Shown here piece after piece: positions 53,414 through 62,787 of a stretch of DNA of 64,000 nucleotides (position 1 is the first letter of the stretch; each line of letters begins with the position of its first letter). Under the pieces are notes generated by a model. It was not told the DNA's origin and made no database searches. It saw only the letters and a list, made by a program, of their open reading frames with translations. This DNA comes from Ilyomonas sp963790435 (GTDB lineage: Bacteria > Bacteroidota > Bacteroidia > Chitinophagales > Chitinophagaceae). The DNA lies in the NCBI GenBank assembly GCA_963790435.1, contig CAWBOI010000001.1:1116001-1180000 (forward strand). The letters run 5' to 3'. The position numbers and the translations under genes are program-made.

Positions 53414-53531
53414 AGTTTGTTTTTGCCTGTTTTTTAATCAGTTGCCTCTTTTGTTTCCAGAATCGCTTTTCAATGAGGACGATGCTAAGATCGAAAATAG
53501 AACATATAACGTTTTTGAAGTTTGTTTTTGC
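53405..53531. repeat. 22-bp direct repeat carrying two copies of the recurrent motif
   Basis: CGTTTTTGAAGTTTGTTTTT plus GC occurs at 53405-53426 and again at 53510-53531. The first copy includes the stop codon of the TonB receptor. The second abuts the 3' end of the epimerase gene on the other strand. Confidence 0.8.
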
Positions 53532-54461
53532 TCATTTTTTTACCAATTGCTTCAACGCCGATGGCAAATCAGGATATAAAAAATCATAACCGCTTTGCAT
53601 TATTTTTTTCGCACTCACAGTTGCACTTTTCAACACTTCAACACTCATTTCTCCCAGCATCAATTGCAATGCAAACGAAGGCACGTGCATAGGTAAAAAC
53701 ACTTTGCCGCGCATTGCTTTGGCAAGTTGCAACGTAAGATCTTTGTTGGTTACAGGATAAGGTGCAACGGCATTGTAACTGCCGGTTACATCATTGTTTT
53801 CAATGGCATACAAATACATGTTGCAAATGTCGTCTTCATGTATCCAGCTTACGGTTTGTTTACCGCTACCCAAAATAGAGGCAAAACCAAACTCAACGGC
53901 TTTTTAAATTCAACAAAAGCACCGCCGCTTGTTACTTAACACAATGCCCGTACGAAGCTTTACAAGCCGCTTCCCTATTGCATTTACGGGTTCTATGCTT
54001 TCTTCCCAAAGCCGGCAGGTTTGCCCTAAAAAATCGTTAGAAGGAGGTGAGTCTTCTTTAAAGCCATGCTCTTTACTTTGAGGCGAATCTTCGCCATACC
54101 AGCCAATGGCAGAAGCGCTAATTACAGCCTGTATATTGTTAGGTGTTTCCTGCATTGCTTTGATTAATAAGGCACTACTTTTTACACGACTATCAACTAT
54201 TTCTTGCTTGCGGCCTTTCGTCCATCTTTTGTCGGCAACATTGGCTCCGGCAAGATGAACAATGTAATCGGCTTTGGCAATCGAATCTGTTATCAATTGT
54301 TCCCTCATTCACATCCCAATGTTTTACAATAGCACCATTTTCATCTCTTTCTTTTTTATCGCTATGACTAAAAATGATCACTTGATAATTTTTGGATAAA
54401 ACAAAGCTGACAAGCGTTTGCCTATCAATCCTGTTCCGCCGGTAATGATAACGGTTGGCAT
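53532..54461 (-). pseudogene. TIGR01777-type NAD-dependent epimerase, broken by frameshifts
   Basis: Pieces in three frames rebuild one protein: MPTVIITGGTGLIGKRL at the start (ATG at 54461), FVLSKNYQVIIFSHSDKKE, DYIVHLAGANVADKRWTKGR, ISASAIGWYGEDSPQS, LVKLRTGIVLSNK, and the end from SGKQTVSWIHEDDICNMYLY to 53532. This is the YfcH/SDR39U1 family of atypical SDR proteins. Frame breaks lie near 54415, 54305, 53925 and 53885. Conserved motifs are otherwise perfect, so the breaks are either recent or sequence errors. It is convergent with the TonB receptor gene. Confidence 0.85.
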
Positions 54462-54494
54462 GTAACGTAACTGGTTTGTGTTGCAAGATAAGTT

Positions 54495-54607
54495 AATAGC
54501 TTGAGCTATGAGTTGGGAGCGAAGAGCAAGAAGTGAAAAAGAGGCAAAAACAAACTCAAGATTTGCAATTCATCACTCGTAGCTTAAGGCTCATAGCTCG
54601 ATAGCTT
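54495..54607. repeat. CTCATAGCTC inverted repeat around a recurrent-motif core
   Basis: GAGCTATGAG near 54503 and CTCATAGCTC at 54590-54599 are perfect arms, within longer imperfect arms AATAGCTTGAGCTATGAG and CTCATAGCTCGATAGCTT. The centre has GAGGCAAAAACAAACTC, a reversed copy of the recurrent motif, at about 54541. The element fills the divergent space between the epimerase and gpsA remnants. Confidence 0.75.
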
Positions 54608-54648
54608 GTTACCTTAATCGTATGTTTGCCACTTCAATCCTTTTGCGC

Positions 54649-55660
54649 ATGAAGTTTGGCATTATTGGCAGCGGAAGCTGGGCTACCGCCATCGCTAAAA
54701 TCATAACCGACAATCATCATCACTATTCATTGGTGGATACGCAATAGCCGCAACCATCCAAGTCCATACAGCAACGCCATCACAATCCTCATTATTTGCA
54801 GGCCGCTTCCTTCAATACATCGTTGTTATCAATGAGTGATGATATAGAAGAAGTGATTACAAACGCTGATGTTTTAGTGGTTGCCGTTCCTTCCGCTTTT
54901 GTAAAAGCAGCGTTTGAACATCTGCCGAAAGATGTCTTTCAAAACAAAAAAATAGTGTCTGCCATCAAAGGCATTTTGCCCGATTGCAATGATTTATTGA
55001 ATGATTATTTAGGCAAAATTTTTCGGTCCACATCAAAAATTATTTTACTGTTCTCGGTCCTTGTCATGCCGAAGAAGTTGCGGCTGAAAAGCTCTCCTAT
55101 CTTACATTTTCAGGTGTTGATGAAGGGGCAACAGCCACCATTGCAAAGCATTTCAATACATCGTATCTCAACACCATCATCAACCACGATATTATTGGTG
55201 TGCAATACGCCGCTGTGCTTAAAAACATTTATGCGTTGGGCGCAGGCATTGCACATGGACTTCAGTACGGCGATAATTTTTTAAGCGTTTACATTGCCAA
55301 TTGCGCCAACGAAATGGTTGTGTTTTTGCAAAAGCTGGTGGCGCAACACGAAGTGCCTTGCAATAAAGAAAAGATACAATATACTTCATCGGTTTATTTA
55401 GGCGATTTACTGGTTACCTGCTACTCGTTATACAGCCGTAACCGCACGTTTGGAAGCATGATTGGCAAAGGCTATTCGGTAAAAGCCGCACAGTTGGAAT
55501 TGAATATGATTGCCGAAGGTTACAATGCCGCGCGATGTGTTTTGAGGCAAACAAAAAAGTATGCTGCCCACATTCCTATTATCAATGTGATTTACCAGAT
55601 TTTATGGGAACAACGCGGATGCGCGCGAAGCTTTTCTACAAATAGAAACATTGCTGGTTT
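54649..55660 (+). pseudogene. gpsA: Glycerol-3-phosphate dehydrogenase (NAD(P)+), broken by frameshifts
   Basis: The start MKFGIIGSGSWATAIAKI at 54649 is a clear GpsA Rossmann motif. After breaks between 54725 and 54785 the frame resumes with ADVLVVAVPSAFVKAAFEHL. A further break near 55026 restores GPCHAEEVAAEKLSY, and the C-terminal domain reads VQYAAVLKNIYALGAGIAHG, SRNRTFGSMIGKGYSVKAAQ. A final extra base near 55617 hides the natural end EAFLQIETLLV with its stop at 55658-55660. GpsA makes glycerol-3-phosphate for phospholipids and is normally needed, so sequence error is more likely than gene loss. Confidence 0.88.
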
Positions 55661-55698
55661 AACTTTGCAAGAAATAGGGCAAAAACAAATGTTGTGTT

Positions 55699-56771
55699 AT
55701 GTGGGATAACATCATCAATTACTGGCAGCAGCTACCCAATCCTCTGTGGAACTTATCCATCGTTCTGTTTGCTATCATCATTGGTTTGGTTTTGCGGTTA
55801 ATTTTAGCTGCCTTGTAAGAGCCGCAACAAAGCACAATGATTACTCGCTGGTGCGTTCTATCATCCGCAGAATGGCGATTCCGGTAAATATTTTTTTCCC
55901 TTATTCACCATTAATTTACTAAAAGATGAATTGCGACTTGCGTGCTTCGCAACTGCGCGTGTTCGACAGGTTTGCACAGGTATTTTTAACCATTGCTATT
56001 GCTTATATTTTAATTGCGGTAATAAAAGTTGTTGAAGACTATGTAGTTTACAAATACGATTTAAACAAGCCCAACAATCTTCGCGAAAGAAAAATAAGAA
56101 CGCAGCTTCAGTTTGTACGCAGGCTATCTATTGGCTTGATTGTTACGCTTGCATTGTGCCTTATTTTTTTAAGCTTCCCCAACCTGCGAAGGCTTGGAGC
56201 AGGCTTGCTTACAGGCGTTGGCATTGGCAGTATTATTGTTGGCTTTTCAGCACAAAGATCGCTGGCCAATTTTTTAGCGGGTATGCAAATTGCTTTTACA
56301 CAACCGATTCGTTTGGACGATGTGTTGGTGGTGGAAGGCGAATGGGGACGCGTTGAAGAAATCACACTAACTTATGTGGTGATTATTATTTGGGATCAGC
56401 GAAGATTGATATTGCCCATTACTTATTTTATTGAAAAACCATTTCAAAACTGGACACGCACCGGCTCCGAAATTTTAAGCGCTGCTATGATTTATTTAGA
56501 TTACACTGTGCCGGTTGAGGAAGTGCGAAAAGAGTTTTTAAATTATGTACAAAAACAAACATTGTGGGATCAGCGCTTAGCAGTTTTGCAGGTAACCAAC
56601 TGGAGTGAGAAAATGGTGGAGTTGCGTTGTTTAGTTAGCACCAACAATGCGGGTAATGCTTTTGATTTGCGGTGTTTGATTCGTGAACATTTGTTACAAT
56701 TCATTCAAAATAACTACCCTCATTCTTTGCCTACTACACGGGTGGAATGGGAAAAAGAAAAGCTGCCCTGA
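55699..56771 (+). pseudogene. MscS-family mechanosensitive channel, N-terminal part frameshifted
   Basis: The start MWDNIINYWQQLPNPLWNL at 55699 is followed by a stop near 55818. Correcting one base gives LVRAATKHNDYSLVRSIIRR, and another near 55905 joins to the open frame from 55926. That frame holds RRLGAGLLTGVGIGSIIVGF, SAQRSLANFLAGMQIAFTQP, IRLDDVLVVEGEWGRVEEIT and LPITYFIEKPFQNWTR, the conserved pore helix and beta domain of MscS. The 281-residue open part alone lacks the first helices. The family releases solutes in hypo-osmotic shock. It follows gpsA by 38 bases. Confidence 0.85.
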
Positions 56772-56794
56772 TAATAATTATCAAGACAGCTTTT
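56758..56794. terminator. Bidirectional terminator between the MscS-like and Spy-like genes
   Basis: AAAAGCTG (56758-56765) pairs with CAGCTTTT (56787-56794), and TGATAA pairs with TTATCA inside the stem. T-runs flank both ends. It overlaps the stop codon of the plus-strand gene and serves both convergent genes. Confidence 0.75.
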
Positions 56795-57215
56795 ATAAGC
56801 TAAAACCAAATTTATTTTGCGTTGTTGTTGTATCTCTATTAGCTTTCCACTCTTTGTGTTCACTCTTTCTTTCTGCACGCATTTGATTCATTTTCGTCTT
56901 TTGTTCGTCCGTTAAAACCGACTCCATGTTTTTGCGTTGTTCATCACGCAATGTTTTCATTTGCGCTTTTTTGTCATCGGCGCTTAACGTTGTGTTGTTT
57001 TTTAGGGCGTCCATTTTTGCTTTGTTGTCATCATGCAACTTTTTCATTTGGTCTTTCTGATCCTGTGTAAGATTCAAATCATTCCACATGTTCTTGCGCT
57101 GCATGTTAGCGCCATGTTCGCTCTTCATTTTGTTATGAAAAGAAGAATCTGTTTGCGCTTGCGAAGCCGTTGTAAAAGCGATAGCAGCTATAGCTATCAA
57201 AAACAATTTTTTCAT
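56793..57215 (-). CDS. Spy/LTXXQ-like periplasmic protein
   Basis: The ATG at 57215 gives a signal peptide (MKKLFLIAIAAIAFTTASQA) and 140 residues. The mature part is helical and highly charged, with MWNDLNLTQDQKDQMKKLHD, LRDEQRKNMESVLTDEQKTK and the LTxxQ-type motif seen twice (LTQDQ, LTDEQ). This resembles Spy/CpxP-type periplasmic chaperones and the DUF4890 group of Bacteroidetes. It probably protects or senses misfolded envelope proteins. It is convergent with the MscS-like gene and shares a terminator. Confidence 0.8.
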   Translation of the reverse strand: MKKLFLIAIAAIAFTTASQAQTDSSFHNKMKSEHGANMQRKNMWNDLNLTQDQKDQMKKLHDDNKAKMDALKNNTTLSADDKKAQMKTLRDEQRKNMESVLTDEQKTKMNQMRAERKSEHKEWKANRDTTTTQNKFGFSL

Positions 57216-57332
57216 AGTTCTTTTTTTAAATTGAACAATAGAGACGCCGCTCTTTTTGTTTCGTTTAAAAAAAGAAGCCAAAGCAATTGTTAAGATAAAA
57301 ATGCAGAATAGACAAGCCTTTCAGCTAATAAG

Positions 57333-57740
57333 TTATACCATAACTTCTCTTGTAAGATGAACTTTGGTCATTTGTAAATATTGGTTTTGCAACTGATGAA
57401 TGTAATGCACATTCGGATGATGTCTTCTGTCTTCGCGATACCACATTTCTACGCTTGAAAAATCGCCTTCGGAAGGAATCACCAACCGGAACGTACCTTT
57501 TTTGTATTTGATACGTCCATCATCCATCGTCTCTTTGGCAAAGTTTAACCGCATCAGTTGTTCATCATTTAAAACAATTGGATAAACGTTTTTAGGATCA
57601 TAATAAAAACTTTGCACTTCGGTTTGTATGCATACCTGCTTTTCATCATGGTTCAGGTTCATCACTTCGCCTTCCGACATGGTGCCTTCATATCCGGCAA
57701 TTACATAATCGCCCACTTGCAATTCGCTAAAGTTTATCAT
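57333..57740 (-). CDS. Conserved hypothetical cytoplasmic protein
   Basis: From the ATG at 57740 the protein has 135 residues, MINFSELQVGDYVIAGYEG onward, with VMNLNHDEKQVCIQTEVQSF, FRLVIPSEGDFSSVEMWYRE and the C-terminal HPNVHYIHQLQNQYLQMTK. The first part could be a small SH3-like barrel. No signal peptide or membrane segment is seen. The family is not recognised, but it looks like a Bacteroidetes-specific conserved protein. The ATG is preceded by CAAAAACAAAAACC, a reversed motif-like sequence. Confidence 0.7.
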   Translation of the reverse strand: MINFSELQVGDYVIAGYEGTMSEGEVMNLNHDEKQVCIQTEVQSFYYDPKNVYPIVLNDEQLMRLNFAKETMDDGRIKYKKGTFRLVIPSEGDFSSVEMWYREDRRHHPNVHYIHQLQNQYLQMTKVHLTREVMV

Positions 57741-57795
57741 AATGGTTTTTGTTTTTGATATAGCAAAGTACAAAACATATTCCAGTTAGAAAGAA

Positions 57796-57890
57796 AGTTG
57801 ACAGATGTTAGTTGACAGATGATAGATAGAATAAATGGTTTGAAATTTAAAATTGTATCTCTGTCAACTGTCAACTTACATCTGTCAACT
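57796..57890. repeat. AGTTGACAGATGT inverted repeat
   Basis: AGTTGACAGATGT (57796-57808) and ACATCTGTCAACT (57878-57890) are perfect 13-bp arms, and each flank contains a second TTGACAG or CTGTCAA word. It lies three bases upstream of the stop codon region of the ABC exporter gene (57893). Confidence 0.8.
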
Positions 57891-57892
57891 CA

Positions 57893-59730
57893 TTACTTTA
57901 CTTCCTGCATTTCAATCAGCTTTTTGTACAAGCCTTCCTGCTGCATCAGTGTTGAATGATTGCCACGCTGCACAATACGCCCATGCTGTAATACAATGAT
58001 TTCATCGGCATGGCGAATGGTGCTTAACCGGTGTGCAATGACTATCGATGTTCGGTTTTGCATCATTTTGTTGATCGCATCCTGAACCAATCGCTCGCTC
58101 TCTGTATCCAGCGATGAAGTCGCTTCATCCAAAATCAATATGGGCGGGTTTTTCAGCACAGCGCGGGCAATGGTTAAGCGTTGCCTTTCACCACCACTTA
58201 GCTTCGTTCCTCTGTCGCCAATATTTGATTCAAAACCTCTTTCTTTTTTAATAATAAAATCATAAGCATTTGCCACTTTGGCGGCATGTTCAACCGCTTC
58301 ATCGTTGCGTTTTCTTCCGCACCCAAAGCAATGTTGGCGGCAATGGTATCGTTAAACAAAATCGGCTCCTGCGTTACAATGCTTATCTGGCTGCGCAGGC
58401 TTTGCAGTGAATAATTTTTTATGTTGATGCCATCAATTAACAACTCACCTTTGGTAACATCATGAAAGCGCGGAACCAAATCGGCAAGCGTACTTTTTCC
58501 TGCGCCGGACGAGCCAACTAAGGCAACCGTTTTTCCTTTTTCAATGGTAAGATTGATGTCTTCTAAAATCACAACATCATCATACGAAAACGTTACATTT
58601 CTAAACTCGATGGAGCCATTAAAAGAAGTGAGCTTTTTTGCATTCGGCATATCATCTACCGTTATCGGTGCCATTAATACTTCTTCAATCCTGGTAATGG
58701 CAGCCTCACCTTTTTTCATGTTTGAGAACGATGTTGACAACGATTTTGCAGGATTGATAACATTATAAAAAAGGGCGAGATAAGAAATAAAAACTGCGCC
58801 GGTTAACGGAATGTTGCCACTGATAATGCCATTACCGCCATACCACAAAATAGCGGCAAACACGGCAACGCCGAGAAATTCGGAAGCAGGCGAAGCCAAA
58901 TCTCGCCGGTAGCCAATGCGGTTTTTAGCAGTGAGCAGTTCATCGTTTACAGTTAAAAATTTGCGGCGCAAAATCTTTTCAATATTGAATGCTTTTATCA
59001 CCCGCAAGCCGCCTAACGTTTCATCCAGAATAGAAAGCGATTCGCCGTATTTAATGGCAGCATCGCTCGAAGGTCGCTTTAATGAGCGTGATATTCTGCC
59101 AATGATTAAACCTATGACGGGCAAAAAAATGAGCAAAAACAAAGTGAGCTGCGGACTTAAATAAAACAGCACGGCAAAGTTGAAAAGTATGGTTAGCGGG
59201 TCGCGGATCCAGCCTTCCAAAGTGCCAACCAGCGAGCCTTCCACTTCGTTAATATCGTTGGTAATACGACTAATTAAATCACCTTTTCTTTTCTCGGTAA
59301 AATAACCAATGGGCAGTATCAAAACTTTATTATACAACTCGGAACGCAGATGATTGACAACTGTATTCTTTAATGGGTTTAAAACATAAGAAGACAAGTA
59401 AACGAACAAGTTTTTTAAGAAGATAAATATCACCAGCAGGATGCAGATGTATAGTAAGGTTTTTAGTTTTCCTTCGGTAGAAAGCCCGCCGTTGTTTTCC
59501 ATAGAGTTGACCAGCAGTTTGCGAACAAATGCTGTAACCGGGTTATCGCTGCCCATTAGTAAAGTGGAAGTACCACCTTTGCCATCGGTAAAAATCAACT
59601 CTAAAAATGGCATCAGCATACCCAGTGAAACGATAGAAAACACAATGGATAAAATGGTATAAAAGAAATAAAGGAAGATTTGAAATTTATAATGAGCGAG
59701 ATAACGAAAGATGCGTGAGTATTTCTTCAT
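57893..59730 (-). pseudogene. MsbA-like ABC exporter (transmembrane and ATPase domains), one frameshift
   Basis: The first part (59730 down to about 58313) has six membrane helices (IFLYFFYTILSIVFSIVSLG and others) and the start of the nucleotide-binding domain with Walker A GSSGAGKST. A missing A near 58313 breaks the frame at EENA; the remainder then reads ANAYDFIIKKERGFESNIGD, signature LSGGERQR and Walker B ILILDEATSSLDTES, ending EMQEVK at 57893. Joined, it is a normal lipid-flippase type half transporter of about 612 residues. It is listed as broken only because of the one-base gap; a sequence error is likely. Confidence 0.88.
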
Positions 59731-59812
59731 TCATTCAATTTTTTAAAGAAGCTATAATAAAAAGTATAGCTTCCCAAATGATAGTAATTTTACAGCCGAC
59801 AAAGGTAATCGT

Positions 59813-60190
59813 ATGCAAGAAGGAAAACGACAGCGGCAAATTGCCGGTTTAATTAGCGAAGAGTTTAACGACATTTTTAGAAGGCTTGGGTTGAACATGA
59901 TGAATGGCGGGATGGTTTCGATTTCATCAGTAAAAGTTACGCCCGATTTGCTGGAAGCCCGCATTTATCTTAGCTTCTATCAAATAGCTGATACCAATGC
60001 TGCCCTGAAAAAAGTTGAAGACCGTGCCTGGGAGATTAAGAAAGAATTTGCAGAACACGCCAGGCATCAGTTGCGCCGCATTCCGGTGTTTCATTTTTAT
60101 GTGGATGATACATTGGACCAGGTTGATAAAATGGAACAGTTGTTTAAAGATATAGAAAGCCCCCCGTCCGCCTCAGGCGGAGAGCTTTGA
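59813..60190 (+). CDS. rbfA: Ribosome-binding factor A
   Basis: The 125-residue protein matches RbfA: RQIAGLISEEFNDIFRRLGL, VSISSVKVTPDLLEARIYLS and RHQLRRIPVFHFYVDDTLDQ. RbfA binds the 30S subunit during maturation of the 16S rRNA 5' end. Length and start are normal. The tail after DIES is proline/serine rich (PPSASGGEL) and runs into a spacer with GCCTCAGGCGGAGAGCTT. It precedes the LolC/E-like permease gene by 38 bases, an arrangement often seen in Bacteroidetes. Confidence 0.92.
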   Translation: MQEGKRQRQIAGLISEEFNDIFRRLGLNMMNGGMVSISSVKVTPDLLEARIYLSFYQIADTNAALKKVEDRAWEIKKEFAEHARHQLRRIPVFHFYVDDTLDQVDKMEQLFKDIESPPSASGGEL

Positions 60191-60228
60191 TGCAGCATAA
60201 GTAAGTTTTATTTTGATTCTCATTTGAA

Positions 60229-61494
60229 ATGAAAGAAGTTACCAATAATAATCGTGCTATAAGCTCCCCTTTAGGGGTTGGGGGCTTATTTGCCTGGCGG
60301 TATTTCAAGCCCAAAAACAACAGCAATGCGGTAAATATCATTGCCCGCATCAGCATGATTGCGATGGCGGTTGGCACGGCAGCATTGATTATTGTGTTGA
60401 GCGTGTTTAATGGCTTTGAAGATTTAGTAAAAGGCTTGTACAGCGATTTTTATTCCGACATCCGAATTGCACCTGCAAAGGGGAAATTCTTTACGCTAAC
60501 ACCGGTCGAAGTACAAAAAATAAAAGCGGTTCGCGGTGTAAAAGCAGTGAGCCTGGTGGCAGAAGAAAAAGCGATGCTTGCCAACGGCGATTATTATTCT
60601 ATCATTGATTTAAAAGGGGTTGATGAAAACTATACAAAAGTAAACAAGCTGCAAACCCACATCATGAGCGGGAACTACGACGTGGGTTCATCCGGCAAGC
60701 CGTTTCTGCTGATTGGTGTGGGAATACAAAGTGCCGTAGGCTCTGACCCAAACGGAAACATAGCGCCGTTAACTATTTATATTCCCAATCGCGAAGCCAA
60801 AAATTTGAGCAACACTGATGCAATGAATTCTGCTAACATTGATGTTTCAGGAACATTCATGGTACAACAGGAATTTGACAATAAGTATGCTTTCACCAAC
60901 CTTTCTTTTCTGCAATACATGCTCAATCTGCAACCACAACAATACAGCAGTGTTGAAGTTGCGGTAACGCCAAAAGCAAAAGCAGATAAGGTTCAGGCAT
61001 CGCTGGAAGCGGCTCTGGGCAGGGCTTTTACGGTGCAAACCCGTTATCAGCAAAATCAAAATTTGTTTAGTGTAATGCAGGTTGAGAAATGGGTGATTTA
61101 CGGCATTCTTTCTTTAATACTACTCATCGCAGCCTTCAACATGATTGGTGCGTTAACGATGCTGGTATTGGAAAAACAAAAAGACATTGCCGTGTTGAAA
61201 GCCATGGGCGCAAGCAATGGCTTGGTTCAAAACATATTTTTAAGTGAAGGTTTTTTGCTGGCAGCCGTTGGCAGTGGCGCCGGAATGTTGCTGGCTTTTT
61301 TAATTTGTTATCTGCAAATCAAATTCAAGCTGATACCGCTGGAAGGTGGCACTTTTATTATTGATTATTACCCGGTAAAAATGTTCCTGACTGATTTTTT
61401 ATTGGTAACTGCCACTGTGTTTGTAGTATCGCTCATTGCCGCCTGGGTGCCATCGCGCAAAGCCGCATCGCAGCTATTTTCGTTGAAGAGTTGA
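60229..61494 (+). CDS. FtsX-like ABC permease of the LolC/LolE type
   Basis: The 421-residue protein has a first membrane helix near residue 45 (ARISMIAMAVGTAALIIVL), a large periplasmic MacB_PCD-like domain (VFNGFEDLVKGLYSDFYSD, GVGIQSAVGSDPNGNIAPL) and three C-terminal helices with the FtsX motif MLVLEKQKDIAVLKAMGASN and VAAWVPSRKAASQLF-type end. LolCDE moves lipoproteins from the inner membrane to LolA. It follows rbfA. The stop codon is three bases before a recurrent-motif copy at 61497. Confidence 0.9.
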   Translation: MKEVTNNNRAISSPLGVGGLFAWRYFKPKNNSNAVNIIARISMIAMAVGTAALIIVLSVFNGFEDLVKGLYSDFYSDIRIAPAKGKFFTLTPVEVQKIKAVRGVKAVSLVAEEKAMLANGDYYSIIDLKGVDENYTKVNKLQTHIMSGNYDVGSSGKPFLLIGVGIQSAVGSDPNGNIAPLTIYIPNREAKNLSNTDAMNSANIDVSGTFMVQQEFDNKYAFTNLSFLQYMLNLQPQQYSSVEVAVTPKAKADKVQASLEAALGRAFTVQTRYQQNQNLFSVMQVEKWVIYGILSLILLIAAFNMIGALTMLVLEKQKDIAVLKAMGASNGLVQNIFLSEGFLLAAVGSGAGMLLAFLICYLQIKFKLIPLEGGTFIIDYYPVKMFLTDFLLVTATVFVVSLIAAWVPSRKAASQLFSLKS

Positions 61495-61496
61495 GA

Positions 61497-61517
61497 TTTG
61501 TTTTTGCGCCTTTTTTG
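61497..61517. repeat. TTTGTTTTTGCGCCTTTTTTG motif copy
   Basis: It starts three bases after the LolC/E-like stop codon and directly precedes a CCACGAAGACACGAAGG word at 61518. Confidence 0.7.
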
Positions 61518-61605
61518 CCACGAAGACACGAAGGCACAAAGTTATTTTCACAATTCTCAATTCACCACTCACTATTCACCACTCATCACTCACAACTCCA
61601 CTCCC
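61517..61605. repeat. Word-like intergenic repeat (ACGAAG and CACTCACCACT)
   Basis: GCCACGAAGACACGAAGGCA (61517-61536) is a word type dispersed in many bacterial genomes. It is followed by TTCACCACTCACTATTCACC and ACTCATCACTCACAACTCC up to 61600. The end of the Ldh gene (stop 61590-61592) falls inside the block. Confidence 0.75.
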
Positions 61606-62666
61606 ATCTTCTCGCCTACTTCTTTCAATTCTTTTACCACACTATCAAACAAAGGAATACCTTCTTTCCTACGGATGGCTTCGGTTTCACGTTCGGGATC
61701 ACCCGGGATCAAAACTCTGCCAAAACCCTCTGCTGGCTTTGCTTTGCGGAAGCGACTTATCCAGTTATCCATGTGTTGTTTAAACTCTTCTGCCGGACGA
61801 AACGCATCCACCCGCATTGCTCCAAAAAAATGGCCTAAACCCGCGCCGGGCGCGGCTTCCGGCATGGGAATATAAGCCGGAAACGGTGGCGCCCAGGGAC
61901 CATAACTTGCTCCGCTTAACACACCCGAAAAAATATCAACAATGCTTCCCAGCGCATATCCTTTATGGCTGCTATGTTCTCTGTCGCTTCCGAGTGGCAA
62001 TAAAGCGCCGCCTCGCTTTAAAGCATTTGCATCAGTGGTGGCATTGCCTTCGCCATCCTGCACCCAACCGATGGGCGCTTCTTCGGCTTTGCGTTGCAAC
62101 AATTCAAGCTTGCCATTGGAAGCTGTTGTGGTAGCAAAATCGGCAACAAACGGTGGCTGCTCACCGGCAGGAATGGCAACTGCAATGGGGTTCGTCCCCA
62201 ACATTTTTTCAATGCTAAACGTTGGGGCAACAATCGCGCTGGCGTTGGTCATGGCAATGCCAATCATATCCTGCTGCAAAGCCATTTGGGCATGAAAACC
62301 GGCAATGCCAAAATGGTTGCTGTTGCGCACACTTACCCAGCCTGTGCCCGCTTCTTTTGCTTTGCTGATGGCGATTTGCATTGCAAAAGGAGCAACTACC
62401 AAACCTAAGCCCGCATCACCATCAACGGTTGCTGTGGAAGGCGTTTGGTGAACAATGTAAATCTTTGGTTTTGCATTAATTCTTCCCTTTTCCCAAAGCC
62501 GCACATAACCCACCAACCGCGACACACCATGGCTGTCAATGCCACGCACATCTGCCGCTAACAGCACAGAAGCGGCCATGTTAGCGTGCTCCTGCGAGCA
62601 ACCCATTTTGCTGAAAACATCAACCACAAAACGAAAGAGGTGCTGGTAAGAAAAGGTTTGCGTCAT
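61590..62666 (-). CDS. Ldh-family (malate/L-lactate/ureidoglycolate) dehydrogenase
   Basis: The 358-residue protein shows the family traits: AADVRGIDSHGVSRLVGYVR near residue 35, GWVSVRNSNHFGIAGFHAQM, NPIAVAIPAGEQPPFVADFA and SSHKGYALGSIVDIFSGVLS. The group uses NAD(P) to oxidise 2-hydroxy acids such as malate, sulfolactate or ureidoglycolate, and has a fold distinct from ordinary lactate dehydrogenase. The substrate cannot be told. The C-terminal tail (VGEKMGVEL) is encoded in a word-like repeat. Confidence 0.92.
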   Translation of the reverse strand: MTQTFSYQHLFRFVVDVFSKMGCSQEHANMAASVLLAADVRGIDSHGVSRLVGYVRLWEKGRINAKPKIYIVHQTPSTATVDGDAGLGLVVAPFAMQIAISKAKEAGTGWVSVRNSNHFGIAGFHAQMALQQDMIGIAMTNASAIVAPTFSIEKMLGTNPIAVAIPAGEQPPFVADFATTTASNGKLELLQRKAEEAPIGWVQDGEGNATTDANALKRGGALLPLGSDREHSSHKGYALGSIVDIFSGVLSGASYGPWAPPFPAYIPMPEAAPGAGLGHFFGAMRVDAFRPAEEFKQHMDNWISRFRKAKPAEGFGRVLIPGDPERETEAIRRKEGIPLFDSVVKELKEVGEKMGVEL

Positions 62667-62787
62667 AATGAGCGCAAGATAAGTTAGCGAAGTATTTTAC
62701 TTTACAAACAGCAGCATTTTTAAACACCACATTAATATTGGCTGAACAGATAAGCCAGTATGTTTGCGCTTCTTTATTTTTATAAAA

